Shown: positions 8,620-18,217, counted from the stretch's first letter. The stretch is 64,000 bases of DNA from Herbaspirillum sp. AP02 (GCF_015767275.1 NZ_JADWMY010000003.1:186001-250000); one strand, 5' to 3'. Program-made: numbers and translations. Notes: generated by a model not told the origin, from the letters alone.

Positions 8620-10377
8620 ATGAACATGAAACTCTCCGACCTGAAAATCGGCACACGCCTGTATATCGGTTTCGGCATGGTGGCCGCCATCCTGGTGATC
8701 CTGGTCAGTGTGGCCTATGCCAACTTTGCGCGCCTGGGGGCAGCCAACGAATTGAATGTGCATACCTACGATGTGCGTGACCAGGTGCAGGGCATGATGG
8801 AAAGCCTGATCAACATCGAGACCGGCCAGCGTGGCTTTTCCCTGACCGGTAACGACGCTTCGCTGGAGCCCTACCAGTTGGGTAATGCCCACTTCAAGCA
8901 GTATCTGGCCAAGGCCCGTGAGCTGACCGCCGACAATGCGGCCCAGCAGCAGCGCCTGCAGCAGATCAGTGATGCTGAAGCGCGCTGGCTGGCTTCGGCC
9001 ATCGACCCGGCTGTCGCGCTGCGCCGCGCGGTGCGTGACGGCCGCGAACAGATGGCCGCGGTGGTGGCCTTCGAACAGGCTGGCAAAGGCAAGACCGAGA
9101 TGGACCGCATGCGGGCCTTGCTGGGTGAGATGGATCGTGCCGAATCGTCCCTGCTGAGTACCCGTGCCGAGGAAGCCGCGAACCTGAAGTCGGTGACCGG
9201 CAATACCCTCATCGGTGGCGGCGTCATTTCGGTGGTGCTGGCGATGCTGCTGGCCTGGTGGCTGTCCAACAACATCACTCGCCCGCTGGCCATGGCCGTG
9301 CGCCTGGCCCGTCAGGTGGCCGGTGGCGACCTGACGGCACGCATCCAGGTCAGCTCGCGGGATGAAACCGGCGAACTGCTGGCCGCGCTCAAGGACATGA
9401 ACGCCAGTCTGGTGGGCATCGTCTCCGGCGTGCGCCGGGGTACCGACATGATCGCCACCGCGTCCTCGCAGATCGCCAGCGGCAACCTGGACCTGTCCTC
9501 GCGTACCGAGCAGCAGGCCAGTTCGCTGGAGGAAACCGCTTCCTCGATGGAAGAGCTGACCTCCACCGTGCAGCAGAATACGGCCAACGCCCGCGAAGCC
9601 AACCGCATGGCGCAGGCTGCCTCGGACATTGCCAGCAGCGGCGGCGGCGTCGTCAGCCGGGTGGTGGAGACGATGGAAGACATCAATGCCTCTTCGCGCA
9701 AGATCGTCGACATCATCAGCGTGATCGACGGCATTGCCTTTCAGACCAATATCCTGGCGTTGAATGCAGCGGTGGAAGCGGCCCGTGCCGGCGAGCAAGG
9801 CCGTGGTTTTGCCGTGGTGGCCACCGAGGTGCGCAGTCTGGCGCAGCGGTCGGCTGCAGCGGCCAAGGAGATCAAGGCCCTCATCAGCGATTCGGTGGCC
9901 AAGGTCGAATCCGGTAGCGTGCTGGTCAACGAGGCCGGCGACACCATGCGCGAGATCGTCGAGAGCGTGCAACGGGTGAGCAACATGATCAGCGAGATCA
10001 GCGCGGCCGGCGAAGAGCAGCGCTCCGGTATCGAGCAGGTCAGCCAGGCGGTGGGCCAGATGGATCAGGTGACGCAGCAGAATGCGGCGTTGGTGGAAGA
10101 GGCGGCAGCGGCTTCGCAATCGCTGCAACAGCAGGCCCAGGAGCTGGCCCAGGCGGTGAGCGTATTCCGCATCGACGCCGTGCAGGTGCAGCAAGAGTCG
10201 GCACCGGTGGCACCGATGGCGGGCAAGGACACGGTCGCGGCCGCGCGCAGCGTGGGTAGCACTGCGGATCGCACTGCGAGCCACACTGCGCTGCGCACCC
10301 CGCGTGAACCGCGCCTGAGCGCACCGCTGCCGGGCCGCCGGCTGGCCGGAGGTTCCGATGATTGGGTCACCTTCTGA
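8620..10377 (+). CDS. Methyl-accepting chemotaxis protein with CHASE3-like sensor
   Basis: A 585-residue chemoreceptor with the first membrane helix at about residues 14-34. The periplasmic helical domain has the [11 protein letters not shown] pattern of CHASE3 sensors. A second helix ([13 protein letters not shown]) near 200, a HAMP domain and a full signalling hairpin with [18 protein letters not shown] follow. The C-terminal residues DDWVTF form a CheR/CheB tether-like pentapeptide. Its cytoplasmic half is nearly repetitive with that of the receptor at 5575, so the two probably join the same array, while the sensors differ and should see different signals. The downstream GAF-EAL gene begins within or directly after its last codons, implying co-transcription. 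A second in-frame ATG lies at 8626. Confidence 0.92.
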   Translation: MNMKLSDLKIGTRLYIGFGMVAAILVILVSVAYANFARLGAANELNVHTYDVRDQVQGMMESLINIETGQRGFSLTGNDASLEPYQLGNAHFKQYLAKARELTADNAAQQQRLQQISDAEARWLASAIDPAVALRRAVRDGREQMAAVVAFEQAGKGKTEMDRMRALLGEMDRAESSLLSTRAEEAANLKSVTGNTLIGGGVISVVLAMLLAWWLSNNITRPLAMAVRLARQVAGGDLTARIQVSSRDETGELLAALKDMNASLVGIVSGVRRGTDMIATASSQIASGNLDLSSRTEQQASSLEETASSMEELTSTVQQNTANAREANRMAQAASDIASSGGGVVSRVVETMEDINASSRKIVDIISVIDGIAFQTNILALNAAVEAARAGEQGRGFAVVATEVRSLAQRSAAAAKEIKALISDSVAKVESGSVLVNEAGDTMREIVESVQRVSNMISEISAAGEEQRSGIEQVSQAVGQMDQVTQQNAALVEEAAAASQSLQQQAQELAQAVSVFRIDAVQVQQESAPVAPMAGKDTVAAARSVGSTADRTASHTALRTPREPRLSAPLPGRRLAGGSDDWVTF

Positions 10378-10384
10378 ATCCGCC

Positions 10385-12175
10385 ATGCATGCCGACCTCC
10401 TGAGACTGGACAGCGCACTGCGCATGCCATCAGAAAAAGAACAGCGGCGCCTGGCCGTGCTGGACAGCTATTGCCTGCTCGATAGCCAGCCCGACGCGCT
10501 GTGCGACCTGGTCACCGACCTGGCCGCACGCCTGTTCCAGACCGAGATTGCGCTGGTCTCGCTGGTGGCGGAGAACCGTCAGTGGTTCAAGTCCCGACAT
10601 GGGCTGCAGGCGCAGGCCACGCCGCGTTCGCAATCCTTCTGCAGCCACGTCATCGAGCAGGATCAGGTGATGGTGGTGCTGGATGCCTGCCAGGACCCAC
10701 GCTTCGCGGACAATCCGCTGGTGACCGGTGAGCCAGGTATCCGTTTCTATGCGGGGGCTTCGCTGCAGACCAGGGAGGGGCTGTGCCTGGGGACCCTGTG
10801 CGTGATCGGCAAGACGCCGCGCCAGCAGTTCAGCGACGAGGAAGCGGCCACCCTGCAGCGGCTGGCGGCCATCGTGATGGCGCGCCTGGAAATCCTGCGT
10901 GACGCCAGCTATGTCGACAGCCTGACATCACTGCCCAATCGCGCCCGGCTGGTGAGCGATCTGCAGGCCCTGCGCAGTGTCGACGGCCGGCTCGACCAGC
11001 TCACGGCAGTGGCGGTGGAGGTGTGCGAGCACGTCTATCTGGCCGACATGATCAAGGCGCTCGGCTGGGATTACGTGGAAGGTTTCCTGGTGGAAGCCAA
11101 GGAACGTTTGCGCCAGGCACTGGGGGGCATCGCGCTCTATCGCATCGGCACCACCAGCTTTGCCTATCTGGAGCGGCGCGATGTTTGGCAGGCGCAGGCC
11201 GAGCAGATCAAGGAGGCTTTCAGCGCGACCGTGGCGCATCAGGGGATTCCGCATCATCTGGACATCTCGGTGGGCATCGTGCCGATGTCGCAGTGCGAGG
11301 ACGACAATGAGCTGGTGCCTTCGCTGCTGACCGCCATCGACGTGGCCCGTGAATGCGGCAGCCTGCAGTGTCATTACGAACAGCCGCTGGGGCGCATGCA
11401 GAAGCACTCCTTCGAACTGCTGTCGGCCATCCCGGGGGCACTGCTGGCCTCGGACGAACTGTGGCTGGAGTTCCAGCCCAAGGTGGCGCTGATGTCGGGT
11501 CAGTGCGCCGGGGTGGAAGCGCTGTTGCGCTGGCGCCATCCGGTACATGGAGCGATCTCGCCAGGCCTGTTCATCCCCTTGGCCGAAAAGACCGCCCTGA
11601 TCCGCCAGGTCACCCTGTGGGTACTGCAGCACGGCATCGAGCAGGCCGCTGCCTGGATGCGCCAGGGCCGTGCCATTGCGGTGGCCATCAACGTGTCGGC
11701 GCGCGACTTCGACAACGACGATCTGGTGCAGGCCCTGGCGGCGCAATTGCAGCGGCACCGCCTGCCGGCCGGGCTGATCGAGATCGAGTTCACGGAAAGC
11801 GCGATGAGCAAGAATCCGGAAAAGCTCTACGGCAAGATCCAGGAGATCAAGCGGCTGGGGGTGAAGGTGGCCATCGACGATTTCGGTGCCGGCTTCAGCA
11901 ACCTGAGCTATCTCAAGAACATTCCCGCCGACTACCTCAAGATCGATCAGTCCTTCATCCGCACCATGGAAAGCAATTATTCGGACCAGCAGATCGTACC
12001 GTCGATGATCCATCTCGGCCAGAAGCTGGGGTTCGCGGTGGTGGCCGAAGGTCTGGAGACCGAGAAATGCCGGCGCATCCTGCAGCACCTGGGTTGTGAA
12101 TACGGGCAGGGCTATGGCATCGCCCGTCCCATGTCGGCCGCCGATACCTGGGACTGGATCGCGGCCCGCGGTTGA
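10385..12175 (+). CDS. GAF - degenerate GGDEF - EAL cyclic-di-GMP phosphodiesterase
   Basis: A ~596-residue soluble signalling protein. An N-terminal GAF domain (about residues 20-165) is followed by a GGDEF-like domain whose signature is replaced by GTTSF, so cyclase activity is not expected. A C-terminal EAL domain carries the catalytic features: GVEALLRW, INVSARDF, EFTES, IDDFGAGFS, LKIDQSF, VVAEGLE. The protein should therefore hydrolyse c-di-GMP, perhaps gated by the GAF domain. An in-frame ATG at 10358 lies inside the end of the chemoreceptor gene; ATG 10385 is used here. Either way the genes overlap or touch, suggesting that receptor signalling and c-di-GMP turnover are coupled. Confidence 0.9.
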   Translation: MHADLLRLDSALRMPSEKEQRRLAVLDSYCLLDSQPDALCDLVTDLAARLFQTEIALVSLVAENRQWFKSRHGLQAQATPRSQSFCSHVIEQDQVMVVLDACQDPRFADNPLVTGEPGIRFYAGASLQTREGLCLGTLCVIGKTPRQQFSDEEAATLQRLAAIVMARLEILRDASYVDSLTSLPNRARLVSDLQALRSVDGRLDQLTAVAVEVCEHVYLADMIKALGWDYVEGFLVEAKERLRQALGGIALYRIGTTSFAYLERRDVWQAQAEQIKEAFSATVAHQGIPHHLDISVGIVPMSQCEDDNELVPSLLTAIDVARECGSLQCHYEQPLGRMQKHSFELLSAIPGALLASDELWLEFQPKVALMSGQCAGVEALLRWRHPVHGAISPGLFIPLAEKTALIRQVTLWVLQHGIEQAAAWMRQGRAIAVAINVSARDFDNDDLVQALAAQLQRHRLPAGLIEIEFTESAMSKNPEKLYGKIQEIKRLGVKVAIDDFGAGFSNLSYLKNIPADYLKIDQSFIRTMESNYSDQQIVPSMIHLGQKLGFAVVAEGLETEKCRRILQHLGCEYGQGYGIARPMSAADTWDWIAARG

Positions 12176-12452
12176 GGGGGCAGCCGGTGGCCGTCAGCGG
12201 GGTCGCCAGATAGGCCGACAGGCCGGCCACCAGCGCTTCGAAGACCTTGCTGCAGCGCGGATGGTGGCGCAGGTCTTCATGCATCACCGCCCAGGTATCG
12301 AGCGGCAGGCTGAACTGCTGCGGCAACAGGCAGATGCCGGCACCGGCGCGAATCAGGTTCAACTGTGCCAGGTCGCTGTCGGTGCGCAGGGCGCGATGCG
12401 CCGGGTCCAGTTGCGGCCAGCGCTGCACCAGTGCCTGCATGCCCGGGCTCAT
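12175..12452 (-). pseudogene. LysR-family regulator remnant (effector-domain C-terminal fragment)
   Basis: On the minus strand a ~90-residue stretch reads like the last part of a LysR-type effector-binding domain: LRTDSDLAQLNLIRAGAGICLLPQ, then a helix ending FEALVAGLSAYLA. There is no helix-turn-helix upstream. In the preceding 140 bases the readable sequence moves to another frame within a GC run near 12460. The 3' end runs into the end of the EAL gene without a proper stop. It is best read as a truncated, decayed gene. LysR family identity is recognised from the fold pattern, and the exact former boundaries are unclear. Confidence 0.55.
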
Positions 12453-12639
12453 GCGGTCCGGCCCGGGCCCTTGGCGATGGCATGAAGTACGGCATCGGTT
12501 TTGGCTTCACCCACCTGGGCCGGATCGGTCGCATCGGCGCAAAGGCCTGCCTGGCGGACCGGAGCGTGCCGCGCTAACGCCATGGCAGCGCTTGCGGTGA
12601 GGATTGGCGAGGAGTATATTGCCGGGCAGAAATATAACG

Positions 12640-12861
12640 ATGGAGATCATCCAGATGCCCCGACCAGCCCCCCTCCTGCTGCTGTTCGTGACCGCCACGG
12701 TGCTGACGCTGGGCGCCTGCAGCCGCTCGCCGAAAGAACAACTGGCCTACGAACACGCCGAACTGCAATACCAGATCAACCAGCGCAATGCCGAACGGGC
12801 GCGTGGCGGAGAGGAGTCAGCCACGCCGGTGGAAGCCGGCAGCGGGAGTGGCGGCGAGTAA
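12640..12861 (+). CDS. Small lipoprotein of unknown function
   Basis: A 73-residue protein beginning MEIIQMPRP, with a hydrophobic signal segment and a lipobox (LTLGAC) about residues 22-27, so the mature lipid-anchored peptide is only ~47 residues. The mature part is charged and helical (KEQLAYEHAELQYQINQR) and ends in a Gly/Ser/Glu-rich tail. ATG 12640 is preferred over the internal ATG at 12655. The short coiled-coil-like mature part suggests a structural envelope role, but the family is not recognised. It sits alone between the LysR remnant and the convergent hybrid kinase gene. Confidence 0.65.
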   Translation: MEIIQMPRPAPLLLLFVTATVLTLGACSRSPKEQLAYEHAELQYQINQRNAERARGGEESATPVEAGSGSGGE

Positions 12862-12948
12862 GTGGATTGGCAAGTGGACCCGTAGGCGGACCCTAAGCGG
12901 ACCCGTGCCAGGGCGCATGAATGCGGGAGCATCATCGCCAGCCCCCGC

Positions 12949-15693
12949 TCAATGCAGCGCTTGCGATTCCGATCCGTTCTGCGGGTCGAGCGTCGGATCG
13001 CACAAGGCCGCCAGCCCGGACAGGTCGCCGCTCTGTAGCAACTGACTGGCCCTGGCCTGGAAATCCTTACATTGCGGATGTTGGAGCAGCAGCTCCTCGC
13101 ACCAGTCCAGCAAATCCGAGACTGCACCACTGTCGATAAGCTCGCGCGCATGTTGCAGGCTTTCCTGCGGCGGCATCATGGATCGCCCGGCCGCCACCGG
13201 CGCCACCGCTGTGGGCGCAAGCGGCGGCAGCTCCAGCAGGCGCGCCAGGGTTTCCTGCAATTCCATGAAATTGACCGGCTTGAGCAGGCTGGCATCGAAT
13301 GCCATGTGATCGGCCCGGTTGGATTCCGGCCGCGCGGTCGCCGACAGCAACAGCACCGGCACCCCCGGCAGGTGCTGGCGGGTCGCACGCAGGACATCGC
13401 CGCCATCGGCAGCGGGCAGCAGATAGTCGGTCAGCACCAGCGCCGGAATGGGCGCGCCGGCCTGTGCCATGCGCGCCATGGCGGTCTCGCCGTCGGCATG
13501 CAGGTCCACCTCGAAACCGAGCATCTCGAGCTGCTCCACCAGCAGGTCGGCGATGTCGGGACTATCTTCTACCACCAGCAACAGACAGCCCGCGCCGTCG
13601 ATGAGGGCATGCGCGCCATTGCCTTCGCGGCAGTCATCACGGGCGATGTCCCGTTCGCTGGCCAGGGTGGCCGGCAGTTGCAGGGTCAGGGTGGTGCCCT
13701 GGCCGGGTTGGCTGCGCAGGACGATCTGTCCGCCCATCTGCTGTATCCATTGGCGTACCAGGGCCAGGCCCATGCCGATACCCGGTTGCGAGCGGTCGGC
13801 TCCAGCCCGTTCGAAGGGCTCGAACACGCACGCCTGATAATGCAGCGGGATGCCGCTGCCGGTATCGCTGACCCGCATTTCCATGATGCCCAGGCCGGAG
13901 GTCACGGCTGTCGCCTGCCAGTCGACCTCCAGTCTGATGCTGCCCTCACGGGTGTACTTGGCGGCGTTGTCGAGCAGATTGCCCAGGATGCGGCGCAGCC
14001 GTGGTGCGTCGATCTTGAGCACCGGCGGCAGGGCCGGCGAGACGTTCAGGCAGAAATCATTCTGCTGCCGCCGGGCCAGGGCGGCGCCTTCCTGGCCGAT
14101 GTTGTGCAGCAGCCCATGGGCATACAGGGGTTTGGGTTGCGGCAGGTCCATGCGGTCGCCGCGGGCGTAGTCGATGAGGTCATTGATCATGGAGAGCATG
14201 TGGCGGGCGCTGCGCACGATGATGCGTCCATACCGGCCTGGTTCGCCGCCGGCGCCCTGCAGTACGTCGGCAAAGCCGAGGATGGAGGTCAGCGGGGTGC
14301 GCAGATCGTGGCTGATGCCGGTGAAAAAACCATTCTTGGACTGATTGGCCCGGTCGGCGGCCTCCAGGGCAGCGCGCAATTCGCTGGTGCGATGGCTGAC
14401 CGCCTGTTCCAGCTTGAGCTGTTCGTGCACGCGCATGTAGAGCATGGACCACTGCATCTGCTCGTACTTGCGATGCAGTTGCAGCGCCCGCCCGGCCACC
14501 ACCGTGGTGGCCACGCAGAGCAGGCCGAGCTGGAACAGGGTGGCGAAGTGCCAGTCCGGCAGGATACTGTGTTCGACCAGGCCATTGAGCTCCAGCATCT
14601 TCAGCCACAGCCCCGCCCAGGCCAGCCCGAAGGACACGGTCAGTAAGCGGGCATTGTCCAGTCCGTGGTACCAGCCATGCAGCATCGATATCACCCACAC
14701 CAGATAGCAGATGCCGGCGCTGGCATTGGCCACCGGGGCACTGTCGCGGTAGTCGCCCACTGCGGTCCATGCGGTCACCACGATGAGCACCGCGCTCATG
14801 ACGTCGTAGATCCATTTCCAACGCCGTTCCCAGCGTAGCAGCTGTTCCAGACTGACCAGTGCATAGCTCATCCTGAGGTGGAACACGGTGGTCAGGCAGC
14901 CCAGCGTGGCGGGTGCGCATACCAGCCAGGTGCCGCCTCCAGACAGCAGGTAGAGGTAGAGATAGCCCTGGAAGCTGAGGACGAAGACCAGCGCCGCCAA
15001 GATCCACACCCCCATCAGCACGAAACCGCGATCGCGCCACATCGCGCCCTGGATCAGCGCATACGTCACCAGCACCAGTGCTATGCCGATGACGAAGGCC
15101 TGGATGGCCAGCTCGCGGCCTTCTTCTTCCCGGAACGCGGCAGGTTCCCACAGCGTCACGCCCAGCTCGATCAGGGAGCTGCCGGCCACCCGCAGTACCA
15201 CCGTACGTTGCTCTCCCGGTGCCAGCGTCAGTGCAAACAGGGCGGTGCGACCATGCACTTCGCGCTGCGTCAGGGAGTAGAGCGTGCCGGCGTGCTGCGG
15301 CGGCTGCCAGCGTACTCCGGCCCCGGGTGTGACCGTCGCGAGCGGCTCCGAGAGTTGCAGTCGCACATCCTGCAGGCGCGCCGATCCCATGGCCAGCCAG
15401 CGCGTGACGGGGACGGGGCTGTCGTTGCGCAGTTGCCCGCGCAACCAGAATACGTCTTCGCTATAGCCCTTCTGCAGGGCGGCGACATCGATGTCTTCCC
15501 ACCGCATACTCTGCAGGGCAGAGGACAACTGCAGAGTACCTCCCTCATCGCGCAGCAATTGCAGCTTCTGCGTGATGAAGATGCCGTGCTGCACCCGGGC
15601 CAGGTCGATGGCCTGCGCCGAGCACGCAGCGGTGGGCCAGGCCAGCACGGCCCACAGCAAAGGCAGTAGCCACCATCGGGGCAAGCGGATCAT
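12949..15693 (-). CDS. Hybrid sensor histidine kinase with 7TMR-DISM sensor and C-terminal receiver
   Basis: A ~914-residue membrane kinase. A signal peptide-like start (MIRLPRWWLLPLLWAVLAW) leads into a periplasmic beta-rich DISMED2-type domain of ~170 residues. Seven predicted membrane helices (7TMR-DISM) and a coiled coil follow. The HisKA H-box is SHDLRTPLTS, and the HATPase has N and G boxes (NLLDNAAKYT, DTGSGIP, GIGMGLALV). A receiver domain carries the phosphoacceptor Asp in LVLTDYLLP, followed by a ~90-residue tail. The frame is open to 15888, but that part overlaps the upstream regulator; ATG 15693 follows its stop by eight bases. It should form a two-component system with that regulator. 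The stimulus is unknown; 7TMR-DISM proteins are thought to sense small ligands. Confidence 0.88.
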   Translation of the reverse strand: MIRLPRWWLLPLLWAVLAWPTAACSAQAIDLARVQHGIFITQKLQLLRDEGGTLQLSSALQSMRWEDIDVAALQKGYSEDVFWLRGQLRNDSPVPVTRWLAMGSARLQDVRLQLSEPLATVTPGAGVRWQPPQHAGTLYSLTQREVHGRTALFALTLAPGEQRTVVLRVAGSSLIELGVTLWEPAAFREEEGRELAIQAFVIGIALVLVTYALIQGAMWRDRGFVLMGVWILAALVFVLSFQGYLYLYLLSGGGTWLVCAPATLGCLTTVFHLRMSYALVSLEQLLRWERRWKWIYDVMSAVLIVVTAWTAVGDYRDSAPVANASAGICYLVWVISMLHGWYHGLDNARLLTVSFGLAWAGLWLKMLELNGLVEHSILPDWHFATLFQLGLLCVATTVVAGRALQLHRKYEQMQWSMLYMRVHEQLKLEQAVSHRTSELRAALEAADRANQSKNGFFTGISHDLRTPLTSILGFADVLQGAGGEPGRYGRIIVRSARHMLSMINDLIDYARGDRMDLPQPKPLYAHGLLHNIGQEGAALARRQQNDFCLNVSPALPPVLKIDAPRLRRILGNLLDNAAKYTREGSIRLEVDWQATAVTSGLGIMEMRVSDTGSGIPLHYQACVFEPFERAGADRSQPGIGMGLALVRQWIQQMGGQIVLRSQPGQGTTLTLQLPATLASERDIARDDCREGNGAHALIDGAGCLLLVVEDSPDIADLLVEQLEMLGFEVDLHADGETAMARMAQAGAPIPALVLTDYLLPAADGGDVLRATRQHLPGVPVLLLSATARPESNRADHMAFDASLLKPVNFMELQETLARLLELPPLAPTAVAPVAAGRSMMPPQESLQHARELIDSGAVSDLLDWCEELLLQHPQCKDFQARASQLLQSGDLSGLAALCDPTLDPQNGSESQALH

Positions 15694-15701
15694 CGTGGTC
15701 G

Positions 15702-16550
15702 CTAGCGGCGGAAATGGCTTGGTGGCATGCCGAAGCGATCGCGGAATGCCGTGGAGAAGTTGGCCGTGTTGCTGTAGCCCAGGGCCAGCGCAATGGCACC
15801 GATTTCCAGCGTGCTTTCCGAGAGCAGGCGTCTTGCCTCCTTCATGCGCTCTTCGCGCAGGAAGTCGAATACCGTCACGCCGGTGCAATGCTTGAAGGCG
15901 CTGGAGAGCCGGCGTGCATTGGTGCCCACGGCGGTCGCCAGCGCAGTGAGACTCATCGGCTGGTCGAGTTTTTCCAGCATTAGCCGACGGGCTGCCTCGA
16001 ACAGCACGGTGTCGAAATTGCTGGAGCTAATCGAAGTCCCCAGCGTCGCCGGCGTGGCGTTCGTGGGACTGCTGCCGTACATGCCCGGTGCCTCGGCCAC
16101 ACCCGAGATGGCACCGGCCAGCTCCCCGTGCACCGATGAGCGCAGATGCACGCACAGGCGCAATCGCACTTCCTCGAAGTCGAACGGCTTGGTGACGTAG
16201 TCCACCGCGCCGGCCTGTAGGCCGGTGACCTTTTCTTCGCTGGCGTCGGCGGCCGAGAGGAAGATCAGCGGGATGTTTCGGGTGCCCGAATTGGCCTTGA
16301 GCAGGCGGCAGCTCGTGAGCCCATCGTAGACCGGCATGCGGATGTCCATCAGGATCAGGTCGGGCCGCACGGTCTGCGCCTTGCGGTAGCCGTCCTGTCC
16401 ATCGTGCGCGACATAGAGTCGCGCCCCCTGACGCAGCAGGAAATCCGAGAGCAGCATGCGGTCTTCCTCGACGTCATCGACGACCAGGATGCGTTGTCCG
16501 GCTAACGGGCCGGTGTGTGTATGTGTCGTATGAAAGGTTCTGTAGATCAT
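15702..16550 (-). CDS. Response regulator with AraC-type DNA-binding domain
   Basis: A ~282-residue regulator. The N-terminal receiver (residues ~15-135) has the acidic pair in ILVVDDVEEDR, the phosphoacceptor Asp in LILMDIRMP and the conserved Lys in TKPFDF. A ~45-residue linker leads to a C-terminal AraC-type double helix-turn-helix (SLTALATAVGTNARRLSSAF ... LGYSNTANFSTAFRDRFG). A GTG at 16556 is also in frame, but it forms part of a GAGGTG ribosome-binding site, so ATG 16550 is chosen. The gene is eight bases upstream of the hybrid kinase, which is its probable partner. REC-AraC fusions are less common than REC-OmpR or REC-LuxR types. Confidence 0.88.
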   Translation of the reverse strand: MIYRTFHTTHTHTGPLAGQRILVVDDVEEDRMLLSDFLLRQGARLYVAHDGQDGYRKAQTVRPDLILMDIRMPVYDGLTSCRLLKANSGTRNIPLIFLSAADASEEKVTGLQAGAVDYVTKPFDFEEVRLRLCVHLRSSVHGELAGAISGVAEAPGMYGSSPTNATPATLGTSISSSNFDTVLFEAARRLMLEKLDQPMSLTALATAVGTNARRLSSAFKHCTGVTVFDFLREERMKEARRLLSESTLEIGAIALALGYSNTANFSTAFRDRFGMPPSHFRR

Positions 16551-17019
16551 GTTCACCTCGTGATGAGTGTTCGGAAGTTACCGCGAAATGGACGGGCAAC
16601 GACGCAAAAATGCCATTCGGGAACATATTTTTCCCGCCATCAAAACAATGAGGACGGCCGGCAAAAATACGACGAGGGCAGTCCGAATTTTTTTCGGTCG
16701 GCGGGCGTCGCGTTCACGCTGCAGGAAGTGATGTCGCCATAGCACATTCCGGCAATACCTTCCATGATCAGCCAGTCAGAATCGATGGAAAGAGGCTGGC
16801 GAAAAAAATTTTTCCGTCGTGAATAAAGATCGGTACAGGAAGCAAAAGTGGATACGTGAAAATCTAAGTTTTCTTCGGTAAATTCCTTAAACGCCAAGCC
16901 CGGAGCCCTGATTCGAAAAGGGAAAGGGCGCGTTGGCAGATCCGGTCCGATCGGATTTCCTTAGTTTTTTTTCGATCGGGTCGCTCAGGGATGCGTTTGA
17001 GTTAGAAGGAGTAGCCTCA
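16551..17019. other. Divergent intergenic region between two response regulator genes
   Basis: About 470 bases, AT-richer than its flanks, with several poly-A/T tracts and a short hairpin (CCGAA around a T-tract, then TTCGG) near 16683-16697. An 85-codon minus-strand frame inside it (16640-16897) has no family resemblance or convincing ribosome-binding site. The region probably carries the promoters of both divergent regulator genes; no individual element can be assigned with confidence. Confidence 0.45.
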
Positions 17020-17703
17020 ATGGCCAATATTTTATTGATCGAAGAAATCATGACGCCCAAGCAGAACCGCAGCTCTCACGCGATACGCAAGCTGATGGAG
17101 CAGCAGGGACACAAGGTACACAGCGTGATGGCTGATGGCGATCAGCTGCTGACGCCGATGCAGGATTGCGACATCGCCATCGTTGACGTTGGACAAGCCA
17201 GTGGTACGGGATACACGGTGACCGAAAAACTACGTGCCGCGCATGGAGGGATGGGCATCCTGCTGTTGGCTGGACAGGAGGAGACCGCGGCCCAGCGGGT
17301 AGCCGGGCTGCAACGTGGCGCCGACTTCTGTGAAGCCAGACCGGAGGAGGCCGACCTGCTCAACGCCTATATCGATGTACTGCTACGTCGGGTCGCCCCC
17401 GATGTCTGGCGGCTCGATACCAAGGCGCGCACTTTGCGGGCACCCCGACATGATGCCGTGGAGATCAACGTGCGCGAGGTTGCATTGCTGCGCGTGCTGG
17501 CCCACAGCTCACGGCATGCTGCGGACCGTTGCACCATCGCGAATGCCTTCGGAATCGATTGGATCAGCTTCGACGAGCGCGTGCTGGAAAAGACCGTGAG
17601 CCGTCTTCGTCGCAAATGGCGAGAAAGCAACATGGGCGTCCTGCCCCTGCGCACCCTGCATGGCATGGGCTATTGCTTCACCGAAGCGATACGGGTCCAT
17701 TGA
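17020..17703 (+). CDS. OmpR-type response regulator with degenerate receiver
   Basis: A 227-residue protein with a receiver-like domain followed by a winged-helix DNA-binding domain (VREVALLRVLAHS ... DERVLEKTVSRLRRKW ... HGMGYCF). In the receiver, an acidic pair (LLIEEI) and the central Asp (AIVDVG) remain. The usual Thr/Ser is Ala (LLLAG) and the conserved TKPF lysine region is replaced by EARPEE, so phosphorylation-dependent switching may be lost or altered. The frame extends to 16933, but ATG 17020 has AAGGAG upstream and starts at the expected position of the receiver. No kinase gene adjoins it on this strand. It is divergent from the REC-AraC/kinase operon and might act in the same circuit. 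Confidence 0.85.
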   Translation: MANILLIEEIMTPKQNRSSHAIRKLMEQQGHKVHSVMADGDQLLTPMQDCDIAIVDVGQASGTGYTVTEKLRAAHGGMGILLLAGQEETAAQRVAGLQRGADFCEARPEEADLLNAYIDVLLRRVAPDVWRLDTKARTLRAPRHDAVEINVREVALLRVLAHSSRHAADRCTIANAFGIDWISFDERVLEKTVSRLRRKWRESNMGVLPLRTLHGMGYCFTEAIRVH

Positions 17704-17743
17704 TCGGGCAACGGGCCGCGCTTGGCGCGCGGCTTCCGTCTGT

Positions 17744-18058
17744 TCAGTTCTTGCGCGCCACCCAGTAGGTCGCGCCGGCATCGCCGTAACGTTCATTGTG
17801 CGGCGTGCCGGGCAGCACCTGGAAGCGGTCGCCCGCGACCAGGCGGCGTTCGGCACTGCCCTTCAGGGTCAGGAACATCTCGCCTTGCACCACCAGGGCA
17901 TTGGCTTCGAAGGGGTGGGTATGGGTGTCGAGGACAGTGCCACCATCCCAGTGTCGTTCCACGACTTCGTCGTAGCCGAGTGCAAGCATGGTGTCGCGAA
18001 ACTGGTCAAGCGTGATGTCAAGGGTGGGGGTGGCGAGGATGGCGGCTGGCTGGTTCAT
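17744..18058 (-). CDS. Small cupin-domain protein
   Basis: A 104-residue single-domain beta-barrel protein. The cupin metal-site pattern is visible as DTHTHPFEANALVVQGEM (two His and a Glu in the first motif) and a second motif with PGTPHNERYG. Small cupins of this type bind a metal and act as dioxygenases, isomerases or ligand sensors; this one cannot be assigned a reaction. It is convergent with the OmpR-type regulator gene and followed by the flavin reductase-like gene on the same strand, with ~160 bases between them. Confidence 0.8.
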   Translation of the reverse strand: MNQPAAILATPTLDITLDQFRDTMLALGYDEVVERHWDGGTVLDTHTHPFEANALVVQGEMFLTLKGSAERRLVAGDRFQVLPGTPHNERYGDAGATYWVARKN

Positions 18059-18217
18059 GATGTTTTCCGGAGGGGGGACGACGGTTGAAGGGACTACGTG
18101 TCGTCAGACTATAGCGCCGTCCGGAAAGGCTTGCTGGGCGTGGCCTGGGTGTCAGCCTAACGTCAGGATAACGTCAGGGAAGTGTCAAGACATACGCCGG
18201 TCAGGCCATCGTTGCGC

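Noticed and set aside
3628-12175. A complete chemotaxis operon
   Set aside because: Only receptors and c-di-GMP enzymes are present; there is no cheA, cheW, cheY, cheB or cheR in the window, so the signalling core must lie elsewhere.
16640-16897. An 85-codon minus-strand frame in the spacer between the two response regulator genes
   Set aside because: It has no convincing start signal and no family resemblance, and it lies in an AT-rich promoter-like region; chance is the simpler explanation.
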